Assembly: GCA_021604405.1 (NCBI GenBank)
Contig: BQJA01000003.1
Coordinates: 1 to 64,000 of the forward strand
DNA from: Nitrosomonas sp.
GTDB taxonomy: Bacteria; Pseudomonadota; Gammaproteobacteria; Burkholderiales; Nitrosomonadaceae
Reading direction: 5' to 3'
Length of the DNA: 64,000 bases
This document shows positions 7,633-15,995 of the stretch, piece by piece (position 1 is the stretch's first letter; each line of letters opens with the position of its first letter). The notes under the pieces are model-generated. The model saw only the letters and a list, made by a program, of their open reading frames with translations. It did no database searches and was not told where the DNA came from. A program made the translations under genes and the position numbers.

Positions 7633-8754
7633 TTATTGCACTGGCGACGCCGTAGTTATTGCCGTCGCTAGCATAATATACACAGGAATTCCAATTGTGA
7701 CGTTATAGGAAAATGTCAAACCGAGTGAAGCTGCTAACGGAAGCGTAGGACTTGCCTCCGGAATTGCAATCCGCTGCACTGCTGGTACAGCAATATAAGA
7801 TGATGATCCGCATAGTACTGCAAAAAGAACGTAAGTTCCTATCTGAAATGGATGGCCGACGAACATGCTGTATGCATGAGCAACCAGAATACCAATACCG
7901 GCAAATACATTGGGCGCAATCAAGCCGAATGCTATGAAACCTGGTCCACCAAGTCGCAGATCTTTGAGTCGTGAACATGCAGTCATTCCCATTTCCAAGA
8001 GAAACAGACAAAGCACACCTTGGAATAACACCACAAAAAACTTATCGTTTGCCTCAGTTACATGGACACCCTGCAACCGGGAGATAAAACCAATCGCGAT
8101 ACCTCCAAACAGCAAAAAAAGTCCTGGGTTGAAAAAAATCTCGTGCAACGCTTTTTTGCTGAATATTTTCTGGGAATGGCCCTGCTTTACATCATGAACC
8201 CTGCCAGAGACAGAGTTGTATCCGGGTTCTCCCGGCATAGTACCCGAGTCATCCATCTGCCCTGAATGACGAATACGCGCCACCATATAAAGTGCAACGA
8301 GGCAGCCCGGAATTTCCATAACGGCAAGTAAAACAGGCATATACGCTGCATAGGCAATATTGGCGGCGACGAGTACACCAACACAAGTGACAAACGTTCC
8401 CGCCGAGTCAGAACCGTAGTAACCCGATACGGTTGCCGCATCAATTTTCCTCAAATGCGTCATTGATCGTAAGGCATAATAGGCCATGATACCGACAATG
8501 GTATTTGTAACAAAACCAATAATCATGAATCCAACAGCATCTGATAAATTGTTTGGCGAGAGCTCAGCCAGTTCTTCACCGCCATGCCAGCCAATGGCAA
8601 TCAACAGGTAAATGGTTAATGCTTTATAAAGTGCAGGCGGAAATTCAAGCGGCACTTTAAGCAAAGGGACCAGAAACCCCAAGTAAAAGAAAAGTAATAA
8701 TGGCTTAAACAGATTATGAGTGAAATTGTAGAAAAATTGATCAATTAGCTCCAT
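7633..8754 (-). CDS. sbtA: SbtA-type sodium-dependent bicarbonate transporter
   Basis: 373 residues, about ten hydrophobic segments in two similar halves separated by a hydrophilic loop (about residues 180-210). The signatures are of the SbtA (DUF897) family: GYYGSDSAGTF early, and CGSSSYIAVPAVQ with IPEASPTLPLAASLGLTFSYNVTIGIPVY near the end. Cyanobacterial SbtA imports bicarbonate with sodium across the inner membrane, so this protein probably supplies inorganic carbon for autotrophy. I choose the ATG at 8754, which has AAGGAGT upstream; the frame extends to 8868 but only by a basic leader without a ribosome binding site. No gene for an SbtB/PII-like partner is adjacent. The upstream array and leader resemble those of the porin gene. 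Substrate is inferred from family. Confidence 0.8.
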   Translation of the reverse strand: MELIDQFFYNFTHNLFKPLLLFFYLGFLVPLLKVPLEFPPALYKALTIYLLIAIGWHGGEELAELSPNNLSDAVGFMIIGFVTNTIVGIMAYYALRSMTHLRKIDAATVSGYYGSDSAGTFVTCVGVLVAANIAYAAYMPVLLAVMEIPGCLVALYMVARIRHSGQMDDSGTMPGEPGYNSVSGRVHDVKQGHSQKIFSKKALHEIFFNPGLFLLFGGIAIGFISRLQGVHVTEANDKFFVVLFQGVLCLFLLEMGMTACSRLKDLRLGGPGFIAFGLIAPNVFAGIGILVAHAYSMFVGHPFQIGTYVLFAVLCGSSSYIAVPAVQRIAIPEASPTLPLAASLGLTFSYNVTIGIPVYIMLATAITTASPVQ

Positions 8755-8946
8755 AAGAATGACTCCTTGTATTAACGCTATGCTAAAAAATAAGTATGAG
8801 ATAGCGCAAAAGTATCGAGTCTTGTCTCGTATACGCGGTCGTTTTGAATGTGAAAACAGATACCGCATTGAGTGTCCCCGACAAGCTTAGAATCCTTTGC
8901 TGCTGATTTCTCGCAACCAGACTAATATTGCGTTTGCCAGATAAGC

Positions 8947-8974
8947 GTTAAAACAATGTTAAGCTAATGTTAAA
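8947..8974 (-). promoter_or_regulatory. half-site array upstream of sbtA
   Basis: In the sbtA direction the half-sites are TTTAAC (8974-8969), CTTAAC (8963-8958) and TTTAAC (8952-8947), exactly 11 bp apart, with spacers starting ATT. Number, spacing and orientation are the same as upstream of the porin, and the sequence that follows is also conserved between the two. Confidence 0.55.
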
Positions 8975-9158
8975 CAATTAATTATTTTGAGCTTAGCGAA
9001 AAAATTGGCAGGAAATAAATGAAGAAGTCTTGCCAGCAAGCAATCAAAAGCATGGCGTAGGTGTCTCGTATTTAAACGGCATGCCGCATCAATCGAAACC
9101 CAAATTTTTACATAGAAATTTTTGCCAAAGTAGTTATATATAAAAACATAAATTCTTT

Positions 9159-9186
9159 ATTAACATTATCTTTACATTGGTTTAGT
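9159..9186 (+). promoter_or_regulatory. degenerate half-site array upstream of regulator 3
   Basis: Plus-strand half-sites ATTAAC (9159-9164), CTTTAC (9170-9175) and TTTAGT (9181-9186) are 11 bp apart with spacers ATTAT and ATTGG. They lie about 200 bp upstream of the regulator start. As with regulator 1, the match is weaker than at the transporter genes, which may indicate lower-affinity autoregulation. Confidence 0.35.
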
Positions 9187-9385
9187 TATAATCGTTAATC
9201 GTAATTATTATTTTCATAAATAAATACTCGTTACAAATACTATAATTGATCGATTTATATTCACAATCGGATTTGCGCATTGGTTAATAACATTAAGGCA
9301 ATCCTTATGAGAATCTTTGCGGCCGGTCAACTTTTAGCTAATTGCTTGATTTTTTTTATATATTCATCCTGGTGAGTATGTGTTC

Positions 9386-10069
9386 ATGAATGTACTTATT
9401 GTTGAGGACAATCAGGATATCGCTGCCAGTATCTATGATTATTTAGAGGCGTCCGGTTACAGGGTCGATGCGGCAAATGATGGCGTGGCTGGTTTACATT
9501 TGGCGCTCACAAAAGACTATGACGTGGTCATTCTGGACCTGAATTTACCGGGTATCGATGGTGTCGACCTGTGCCGTCGGCTTCGCCAAGATGCACAGCG
9601 GTCGGTACCGGTGATCATGTTAACTGCCAGAGATTCGCTCGAAAACAAACTGGAAGGCTTTAAATCAGGCGCAGATGACTATCTGGTAAAACCTTTTGCG
9701 CTCAGTGAACTAGCGGCGCGCGTTAAGGTATTGTCCGAACGTATTTGCCGTATCCCGGCATCTCATCTGCAAATTGGCGATCTCTCGCTTGATATAAACA
9801 CGCACGACGTCTACCGTGCTGGCAAACACATTAACCTCAACCCAACATTATTTCGGTTATTAACGTTTTTAATGCAAAACCCACATCGCCTGATCAAGCG
9901 CGAAGAGATCGAATTCGCGGTTTGGCAGGACAATCCACCGGATAGCGACGCTTTGCGCACCCATCTTTCCAATCTCCGGCAACTTATTGACAAACCGTTC
10001 GAACGACCGCTCATCTATACCGTACGTGGTTTTGGGTACAAGCTAACCGACAAGCATGCAGAAGACTAA
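9386..10069 (+). CDS. OmpR/QseB-type response regulator 3
   Basis: A 227-residue full-length regulator, paralogous to regulator 1 along both domains. The receiver has E7/D8, Asp51 (ILDLNLPG), Thr80 and Lys102 (LVKPFA); the winged helix carries the recurring segment INLNPTLFRLLTFLMQNPHR and ends TVRGFGYKLT. Start: ATG at 9386 (alternative GTG 9380), chosen because MNVLIVEDNQ aligns with the starts of the other two. Its 3' end overlaps the kinase gene by 14 nt, the same arrangement as pair 1. It probably controls sbtA, which is divergently placed upstream, and others with the half-site array; that is inference. Confidence 0.92.
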   Translation: MNVLIVEDNQDIAASIYDYLEASGYRVDAANDGVAGLHLALTKDYDVVILDLNLPGIDGVDLCRRLRQDAQRSVPVIMLTARDSLENKLEGFKSGADDYLVKPFALSELAARVKVLSERICRIPASHLQIGDLSLDINTHDVYRAGKHINLNPTLFRLLTFLMQNPHRLIKREEIEFAVWQDNPPDSDALRTHLSNLRQLIDKPFERPLIYTVRGFGYKLTDKHAED

Positions 10070-11336
10070 GCGGCTTCGCCGACGAATTACTTTTGGATTT
10101 CTGTTATTTGGTGCTGTGTTAACCCTTATATTTGGGATGGGTCTGATTGTCGCGCTAAAAATATTCGAAACAAGCGTGCTTGACGACATACTTTACGCCG
10201 AACTTACGGAATTTCAAAGACAGAACAAAAATACTGCGCACGCGCCCGGGACTTCTCCTTCGCGCGCAACAATCGCTATTTTCACCGCGCCACTTGATGC
10301 CGTGCACAGACTGCCGGACTACAGCCGCGATCTTCCGCAGGGTTCACACGATGTCACCTACCAAGACCGGGAATACCGAATATTGGTTAAACACAGCGAC
10401 AATACGCGTTACATTGTGCAATTTGACGATACCAGCATTCTTCAGCGAGAGCGCGACTTTATTCATCTGGTCTGGCTCTGTTCGATTGTCATCCTTTTGA
10501 TTGCATTTATTACCGGGTACTGGATGTCCCACCGCATTATCCATCCTATCAGACAACTCGCCAACCAAGTCACAGCGTTCAAAAATCAGCCTGATGAGTC
10601 CCTGAATTTATCCGAATTTAGTGATGACGAAATAGGTGTTCTGGCTCGAAAATTACAACACTACCACGAACAATTGAAACATCTGTTGATTCGCGAGAAG
10701 GAATTTGCGAGCAATGTAAGCCATGAACTGCGGACACCGGTTACCAGCATTAGCATGGCTGCCGAAGTTTTAGCCACGAATAAAAATTTGTCACCGATAG
10801 AATCCGCACGAATTCAGCGAATTCAGCGCGCGGCCAGCGAAATCTCTGAATTGATAGAAACCTTTTTAATACTGGCACAGATCGATAATGAATCGGCCAA
10901 ATACAACCATGTTTGTAAGATGGGCCCAATTGTCCGCAAGGTGATTGAACAACAAAGTGTATGGTTAGGAAAAAAGCCGGTCAAAGTGATGATTGAAGAA
11001 AAGGAACCATTGGAAGTCTCTGCACATCCAGGAATCCTTAGCGTTCTGGTTGCCAATCTAGTCAGAAATGCATTCCGGTATACGGAGCAGGGTTCAATAA
11101 CGGTGTCATTAACATCTAAACAGCTAACTGTCATTGACACCGGCGTCGGCATCGATAAGCCGATACAGGCACAAATATTCAAACGTCATGTTCAGATTAA
11201 TACAGATGACACGAAAATTATCGGCGGGCTAGGATTGGCAATCGTTCAACGTATTTGTGAACGTTATGGATGGAAAGTGTCCTTTCAGAGCACAAAAGGT
11301 CAAGGCTCTCAATTTAGTGTATTGTTTACAACATGA
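10056..11336 (+). CDS. sensor histidine kinase 3, paralogue of the 3435 kinase
   Basis: 426 residues with TM1 about 12-36, a periplasmic loop of about 100 residues, TM2 about 136-156, HAMP, H-box FASNVSHELRTP with His223, N-box NLVRNAFRYT, G1 DTGVGI and G2 GLGLAIV. Similarity to kinase 1 continues through the periplasmic sensor (shared LDDILY.EL, TAPLD and RY.V.FDDT segments), so the two probably sense related signals. It lacks the four-Cys insertion of kinase 1 and has a single Cys at that place. Translation should be coupled to the regulator gene it overlaps. It is convergent with uspA. Confidence 0.9.
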   Translation: MQKTKRLRRRITFGFLLFGAVLTLIFGMGLIVALKIFETSVLDDILYAELTEFQRQNKNTAHAPGTSPSRATIAIFTAPLDAVHRLPDYSRDLPQGSHDVTYQDREYRILVKHSDNTRYIVQFDDTSILQRERDFIHLVWLCSIVILLIAFITGYWMSHRIIHPIRQLANQVTAFKNQPDESLNLSEFSDDEIGVLARKLQHYHEQLKHLLIREKEFASNVSHELRTPVTSISMAAEVLATNKNLSPIESARIQRIQRAASEISELIETFLILAQIDNESAKYNHVCKMGPIVRKVIEQQSVWLGKKPVKVMIEEKEPLEVSAHPGILSVLVANLVRNAFRYTEQGSITVSLTSKQLTVIDTGVGIDKPIQAQIFKRHVQINTDDTKIIGGLGLAIVQRICERYGWKVSFQSTKGQGSQFSVLFTT

Positions 11337-11402
11337 CAGCCTTAAGCAGACAGAACCACCCTTAATTACCCAATCCAAAACCGGTTTATTCGTGTGTTTT
11401 CT

Positions 11403-11825
11403 TTACGCTTTTGGCGGACGAACCAGCAGTATCGACGAGCTGACTTTGGCGATTAGCTGCTCTGCAACAGAACCCACGAAAAAACGCTCTAGTCCCCGTC
11501 GGTTAGCTGTTCCTACAACCAGCAGATCCGCTTTCCAATCAATAACGGCTGCAGCAACAGCTTCAACGATGCCATTCAAACCAAATTCAGTTTCAGCGGT
11601 AAGAAGAAGCGTCTCAGTGTTCGGCATATTAACCAAAGATCTGGTTTCTTCAAGTATCTCCGTGCCAGCCACCCGCTCGGCTTCCATATTGCCGCCAACG
11701 GAAAGATTGATGGAATGGACAATGCACAACGCCGCATCATAGGTTTTGGCTATATTTTCTGCTTCCTTCAATGCCTGCTTGGCGGTATCACTACTGTCAA
11801 CAGCCACCATAATTTTCTTGTACAT
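11403..11825 (-). CDS. universal stress protein, UspA family
   Basis: 140 residues with the single Usp domain: N-terminal strand MYKKIMVAVDSSDTAKQAL, and the nucleotide-binding region LLVVGTANRRGLERFFVGSVAEQLI, where the GxxG position is occupied by Asn rather than the usual Gly (family motif G2xG9xGS/T). ATP binding is therefore likely but not certain. It sits 85 bp downstream of the SulP gene on the same strand, probably co-transcribed; SulP-Usp pairing is a recurring arrangement and suggests modulation of the transporter. The ribosome binding site AAGGA lies inside an inverted repeat just before the start. Confidence 0.88.
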   Translation of the reverse strand: MYKKIMVAVDSSDTAKQALKEAENIAKTYDAALCIVHSINLSVGGNMEAERVAGTEILEETRSLVNMPNTETLLLTAETEFGLNGIVEAVAAAVIDWKADLLVVGTANRRGLERFFVGSVAEQLIAKVSSSILLVRPPKA

Positions 11826-11835
11826 AAGTTTATTC

Positions 11836-11865
11836 CTTAATCTGTTTTTAATAACACAGATTAAG
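11836..11865 (-). promoter_or_regulatory. inverted repeat covering the uspA ribosome binding site
   Basis: A perfect 10-bp inverted repeat (CTTAATCTGT / ACAGATTAAG) with a 10-nt AT-rich loop lies 11 nt upstream of the uspA ATG. In the mRNA the downstream arm contains the start of the AAGGA ribosome binding site, so the hairpin could hide it. There is no U-tract after it, so it is not a normal terminator. Confidence 0.45.
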
Positions 11866-11910
11866 AGTAAAGTTAGGTTTCTTCGCCCTCTATCTGTGGT
11901 GTAGTGGATA

Positions 11911-13254
11911 TTACTGCAAATTACTGCTGTCTTTTTTCAGATTATCAAAATAACGTTTAACAACAGTTCTGCCTGGCATTTTATCGTGCTTGGTGTAGAC
12001 CATGAAATGAATAAGACCGTGTGCTGCCATGGCAATTAACAGGCCTTCAAAAATACCGACCTTATAGACCAGGCCCGCGGTAATAATCGCCAGCATTAAT
12101 GCATAGGGACCATAATTCGTAACATGTGCCAGTCCGGCAATCATCTTGTAACCAGTAAACATCATAATCGCAGCCAATGCAAATTTTGGCAAATAATCCA
12201 AATATTGTGTATTGAAAGTAAAAAAGCAAACGACAGAACCAATAATCAGAACAGAAAATTTAGTCACTGCACCCGCCAGCTTATTCGTCGTACTCTTTGC
12301 CAGACCATCCAGATTAGTCATTCCATGAAAGAAACTTGAACCCATATTGGCAATCCAGATTGCCAGCAAGCTGTTGTTGCTGTTGGTTTTACGCTTTAGC
12401 GGGTCAATTTTTTCAATTGCAGCGTTACTCATCACCTGCTCGATCACATCAACAATTGCCAACATAGCGCAGAAAAATACCATGGAAATCATCATCATTA
12501 CAGTTACGTCTGATTCCGGCAATGGCAGTTTAATATGAAGATCAACATCTTCCACAAAAATCATTGGGACAGTAATAAATTGCCCAAGCAATACACCGCC
12601 GATAATCAGTACAAAATAAGGAACGGCGGGCTGGGTATCTTTAAACCTGGAAAAAAGGTATAAAAACACACCCAATCCGGTTGCAGAAATAGCAACCATC
12701 TGAATACGCGCGCCATTCCAGAACTCTTCACTAATTGATTCTGCAGGGATTTCGTATGTAAACTCGGAAAATTTCAGCAAAATTTTCAACCCTACACCGG
12801 CAAGTAGTCCCTCAACCAGGTAAACAGGAACCGCAATCAGCAAGTATCGTTGCCAGTTAAATTTCCAGATAACAGCTTGCATTGCGGCCGTCAAGAAAAT
12901 ACAAAATGCCATATTCTCCCAGCCAAAAGTGGCCACCCCCAAGGCCAGAACTGGCGCCAGCCCTGCAGCAATTCCGGGTGCGCCAATAAAATTACCCGGC
13001 TTGAACCAGGCATTAATCCAGCCGACCAGACAGGCAAAAGCAACAGTTGCCAACCCGACTTTTATCGGATAGTCGGACATAATTGCAATTCCAATCGATA
13101 AAGGAATTGCCATAGCACCCGTTATTAAACCTGCTGCAGTATCACGAAAAAAATACTGCGACTGAAAAGCTGCCGATCCAGGCAGTGTGACTGGTCCCGT
13201 TTCTTGCGTTTGCTGACCACTTGCAGATAGTCTTTTATCAATCTCCGTTTCCAT
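11911..13254 (-). CDS. SulP family anion (possibly bicarbonate) transporter without STAS domain
   Basis: 447 residues, almost entirely membrane-embedded (about 11-14 segments). SulP signatures are present: DTAAGLITGAMAIPLSIGIAIMS near the N-terminus, FIGAPGIAAGLAPVLAL, and a second half with SSFFHGMTNLDGLAKSTTNKLAGA. The C-terminal STAS domain of canonical SulP proteins is absent; the chain ends about 40 residues after the last membrane segment. SulP members transport sulfate or, in the BicA group, sodium-bicarbonate. Placement within 5 kb of sbtA, and with the same half-site array upstream, makes bicarbonate or another inorganic anion plausible. It is followed by uspA. The ATG at 13254 has AGAAATAAAAAA upstream, a weak ribosome binding site. 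Confidence 0.8.
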   Translation of the reverse strand: METEIDKRLSASGQQTQETGPVTLPGSAAFQSQYFFRDTAAGLITGAMAIPLSIGIAIMSDYPIKVGLATVAFACLVGWINAWFKPGNFIGAPGIAAGLAPVLALGVATFGWENMAFCIFLTAAMQAVIWKFNWQRYLLIAVPVYLVEGLLAGVGLKILLKFSEFTYEIPAESISEEFWNGARIQMVAISATGLGVFLYLFSRFKDTQPAVPYFVLIIGGVLLGQFITVPMIFVEDVDLHIKLPLPESDVTVMMMISMVFFCAMLAIVDVIEQVMSNAAIEKIDPLKRKTNSNNSLLAIWIANMGSSFFHGMTNLDGLAKSTTNKLAGAVTKFSVLIIGSVVCFFTFNTQYLDYLPKFALAAIMMFTGYKMIAGLAHVTNYGPYALMLAIITAGLVYKVGIFEGLLIAMAAHGLIHFMVYTKHDKMPGRTVVKRYFDNLKKDSSNLQ

Positions 13255-14025
13255 AATTTTTTATTTCTCCAATTCAATTCATGAATACCAAAATTTAGCG
13301 ACTTGAATAAATACAACAATGCCCATTAATTTAATATCATAGACAACGTTAAGGCTTCGCAAAAACTACATTAATGTTTTGTTAATGGGACATTATTGTT
13401 AAGATAACTTGTTAATTATAATAGGTATATTATTACAACTCGGGAAAATAATATTTACCACGGAACCTAAGAATTCTGGATTGATATTAATGGATCAACT
13501 GACCGGAATCGGACCGATGATACTAAATAGAATATGAAAACATCAGCGGATTGTATTGCCGGTAACCATATTATTTATTGAAAATACTTAATTTCGTTTT
13601 GACGGAATGCATATCACTACAGCGAAAACATTTTCAATGTTGATTACTCCCTTTCCCTGGTAATTTTTGCATGTTTCTTAACAAACACGAACAATACAAT
13701 CTACGCCATTTCCGGGAAAAACCCGCTTCCTGTCGACACAGGTTCGTTGGTTGGGATTGAGTGTAGGATATGATCTTCTAAGCTATACGAACGGATGTTA
13801 TCGTTCTAAGAACGTAGCGACTAAACGCTGCATTCTTTGAAGGATTTCATCAAATATTGCGGCAGTTATACAAGCTAAAGCTAATCTCATTTTTATAGAA
13901 ATAATATTTTGCCATGCGGTAGCGGAATCTGGCGCCAGCATCGTGATTGTGACAGACCAAAAAAACCACATGATAACTGACGTTTTTCTCTGACTTACCT
14001 TCAATTATCAATATAAGCGAGCACC
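13255..14025. other. divergent intergenic region sulP / sbcB
   Basis: 770 bp without a supportable gene. Apart from the half-site array, I see only short overlapping frames on the minus strand (13798-14125) that lack ribosome binding sites and family resemblance. No tRNA-like or repeat structure was seen. Confidence 0.5.
13348..13386 (-). promoter_or_regulatory. half-site array upstream of sulP
   Basis: In the sulP direction, 11-bp-spaced units are ATTAAC (13386-13381), ATTAAT (13375-13370), TTTTGC (13364-13359) and CTTAAC (13353-13348); a further CTTAAC lies at 13403-13398 out of phase. Three of the four in-phase units keep the TTAA core. The array is about 100-130 bp before the start codon. 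Confidence 0.4.
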
Positions 14026-15456
14026 ATGACCACAACCTTATACTGGCACGATTATGAGACTTTTGGCGTTGATCCAAGACGGGACCGGCCAGCACAATTC
14101 GCCGGGCTTCGCACCAATGAAGCACTTAACGAAATTGGTGAACCATTAGTCATTTACTGCAAACCGGCACGGGATTTTTTGCCGCATCCCGAAGCTTGCC
14201 TGTTAACCGGAATAACCCCGCAGATAGCAGAAGCGCAGGGACTGCCGGAACCTGAATTTATTGGCCGTATTCATGCTGAATTGGCATATCAAGGTACCTG
14301 CGGTGTTGGCTATAACACGATACGCTTTGACGATGAGGTCACCCGTCATACCCTGTACCGCAATTTTTTTGATCCCTATGGACGTGAATGGCAAAATGGC
14401 AATTCACGCTGGGATATTATTGATCTGGTGCGTATGACTTATGCGCTGCGGCCCAATGGTATTGAATGGCCCCGGCATAATGATGGCAAACCCAGTTTTC
14501 GCCTGGAAGATATCACGGCAGCCAACGGAATCGGCCATGAATCCGCTCATGATGCATTATCGGATGTACGCGCCACCATCAGCCTGGCACGTTTACTGCA
14601 GGATCAGCAGCCACGGTTGTATGACTGGCTTTTTCAGCTTCGTAACAAACGTAAAGCAGCCGCGCAGCTTAATCTAGTAACCCATGCCCCTGTATTACAC
14701 TCGTCACGCATGTATCCAGCAGAAACCGGTTGCACCACACTGGTCATGCCATTGATTACTGAGCCGGGTAATAACAACAGTATTCTGGTCTATGATCTGC
14801 GCTGTAACCCGGAAAATTTTCTCGAACTGGATGTGACAGACCTCAGTGAACGCCTGTTCACGCGCAGCGAAGATTTACCAGAAAATGTTACCCGCCTACC
14901 CGTAAAATCCATCAAAATTAATAAATGCCCGGCACTGGCGCCGAGTAATACGCTTACTTCGGCAGCCATTGAACGGCTTGAGATCGACCTGGAGACCTGT
15001 CATCGGCATTGCGAAAAACTACGCGCCAATCCAGACTTTTTTCAACGGGTCGCTGCAGCCTACACCAGCCGGAAATTTGAATCCGCCGACGATGTTGATC
15101 TGGCATTATATGACGGATTTTTTAATAACGATGACTATCCGCTCATGACCAAAATCCGTAATGCCAGCCCACAGCAACTGGCAACAATCCACGTTAATTT
15201 TCATGACAGCAGACTACCGGAACTATTATTCCGTTATCGTGCCCGTAATTGGCCCGAAACCCTGAATTCATCTGAAATCCAGCGATGGGAACGTATGCGC
15301 AGCCGACGCTTAACTGAAGAAGATGGGGGTGGTAGCATAACAGCTAGAAAATTATCAGATCGGCTTATTCAATTACGTAATCAATATAAAAATCAACGTA
15401 ATGCACAAGAAATACTGGATGCGGTGGATACTTGGGCAAAAAATCTACTGGCATAA
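14026..15456 (+). CDS. sbcB: exodeoxyribonuclease I
   Basis: 476 residues, the normal length for exonuclease I, which degrades single-stranded DNA 3' to 5' and acts in mismatch repair and recombination. The N-terminal DEDDh domain starts with YWHDYETFGVDPRRDRPAQFAG, containing the first Asp/Glu pair, followed by a TGITPQ segment, GYNTIRFDDEVTRHTLYRNFFDPY, and HDALSDVRATISLARL with the His/Asp pair. The SH3-like and helical C-terminal regions follow (FNNDDYPLM, LLFRYRARNWPETL). It stands alone; the next genes on the strand are a toxin-antitoxin pair. Confidence 0.95.
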   Translation: MTTTLYWHDYETFGVDPRRDRPAQFAGLRTNEALNEIGEPLVIYCKPARDFLPHPEACLLTGITPQIAEAQGLPEPEFIGRIHAELAYQGTCGVGYNTIRFDDEVTRHTLYRNFFDPYGREWQNGNSRWDIIDLVRMTYALRPNGIEWPRHNDGKPSFRLEDITAANGIGHESAHDALSDVRATISLARLLQDQQPRLYDWLFQLRNKRKAAAQLNLVTHAPVLHSSRMYPAETGCTTLVMPLITEPGNNNSILVYDLRCNPENFLELDVTDLSERLFTRSEDLPENVTRLPVKSIKINKCPALAPSNTLTSAAIERLEIDLETCHRHCEKLRANPDFFQRVAAAYTSRKFESADDVDLALYDGFFNNDDYPLMTKIRNASPQQLATIHVNFHDSRLPELLFRYRARNWPETLNSSEIQRWERMRSRRLTEEDGGGSITARKLSDRLIQLRNQYKNQRNAQEILDAVDTWAKNLLA

Positions 15457-15710
15457 ACTATATTTTCTCTTTCCCACAAAGGCTTCAGCTTTGTCACATG
15501 AGGCGGATATCAAAATGATTAATATCACATTGTCTGATGCAGCAGCCTTTCTGCGGCAGTCAATGAATGATGCCTTTTCCATACAGCAGCTTTATTCAAA
15601 CACATACTCGAGAAAAGAAGCCGCAGGACGTGAGTTTTTCTCCGTATGGAACATTATTGGCTGCCGCGCCGTGATGCCAAAAGGTACACATTTTGATACA
15701 ATTCCCGTCC

Positions 15711-15995
15711 ATGAAACAATTCGATTGGGACCCGAAGAAAAATAAGCAACTTATCGAAGAAAGAGGCATCTCTTTTGAAAGTGTTATTTTTCACCTAAAA
15801 TCTGACGGATTATTGGATGATATAGTGTTGCATTCAAGCCAAAAGAAGCATTCGCGCCAAAGAATTTTCATCGTTGCGATTGAAGATTATGCTTATATTG
15901 TTCCCTACGTTGAGTCTGATAACGAAATTTTTTTACAAACGATCACCCTAAGCCGGAAAGCAACTGAGCAGTTTCTGAGAGAGAATAATGAGTAA
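15711..15995 (+). CDS. brnT: BrnT-family ribonuclease toxin
   Basis: 94 residues from the ATG at 15711 (MKQFDWDPKKNKQLIEERGISFES). BrnT toxins begin with the pattern FxWDxxKxxxNxxKHGISFEEA and have a central strand with an Arg/Ile-rich R(I/V)xxVxxE, here SRQRIFIVAIED, and a C-terminal ISxRxA, here LSRKATEQFL. They are ribosome-independent RNases. The usual His in KHGISF is Glu-Arg here (EERGISF), a possible divergence. The gene overlaps the antitoxin gene by 8 nt in the toxin-first order typical of brnTA. The first-frame TTG at 15693 adds only six residues and is not preferred. Confidence 0.75.
   Translation: MKQFDWDPKKNKQLIEERGISFESVIFHLKSDGLLDDIVLHSSQKKHSRQRIFIVAIEDYAYIVPYVESDNEIFLQTITLSRKATEQFLRENNE

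Larger units (their letters stand above)
8755..9385. other. divergent intergenic region sbtA / regulator 3
   Basis: A 630-bp AT-rich region without genes. It contains the sbtA leader (8887-8952), the sbtA half-site array (8947-8974) and a degenerate array facing regulator 3 (9159-9186). I see no other structure. Confidence 0.5.

Noticed and set aside
9283..9297. GTTAAT..ATTAAG pair near the regulator 3 start
   Set aside because: Spacing is 9-10 bp rather than 11, so it does not fit the array.
13798..14125. Two small minus-strand frames upstream of sbcB
   Set aside because: They overlap each other and the sbcB start, with no family or ribosome binding site.
15401..15710. Frame overlapping the end of sbcB and the start of brnT
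   Set aside because: No recognised family; it ends inside brnT in another frame and lacks a ribosome binding site.
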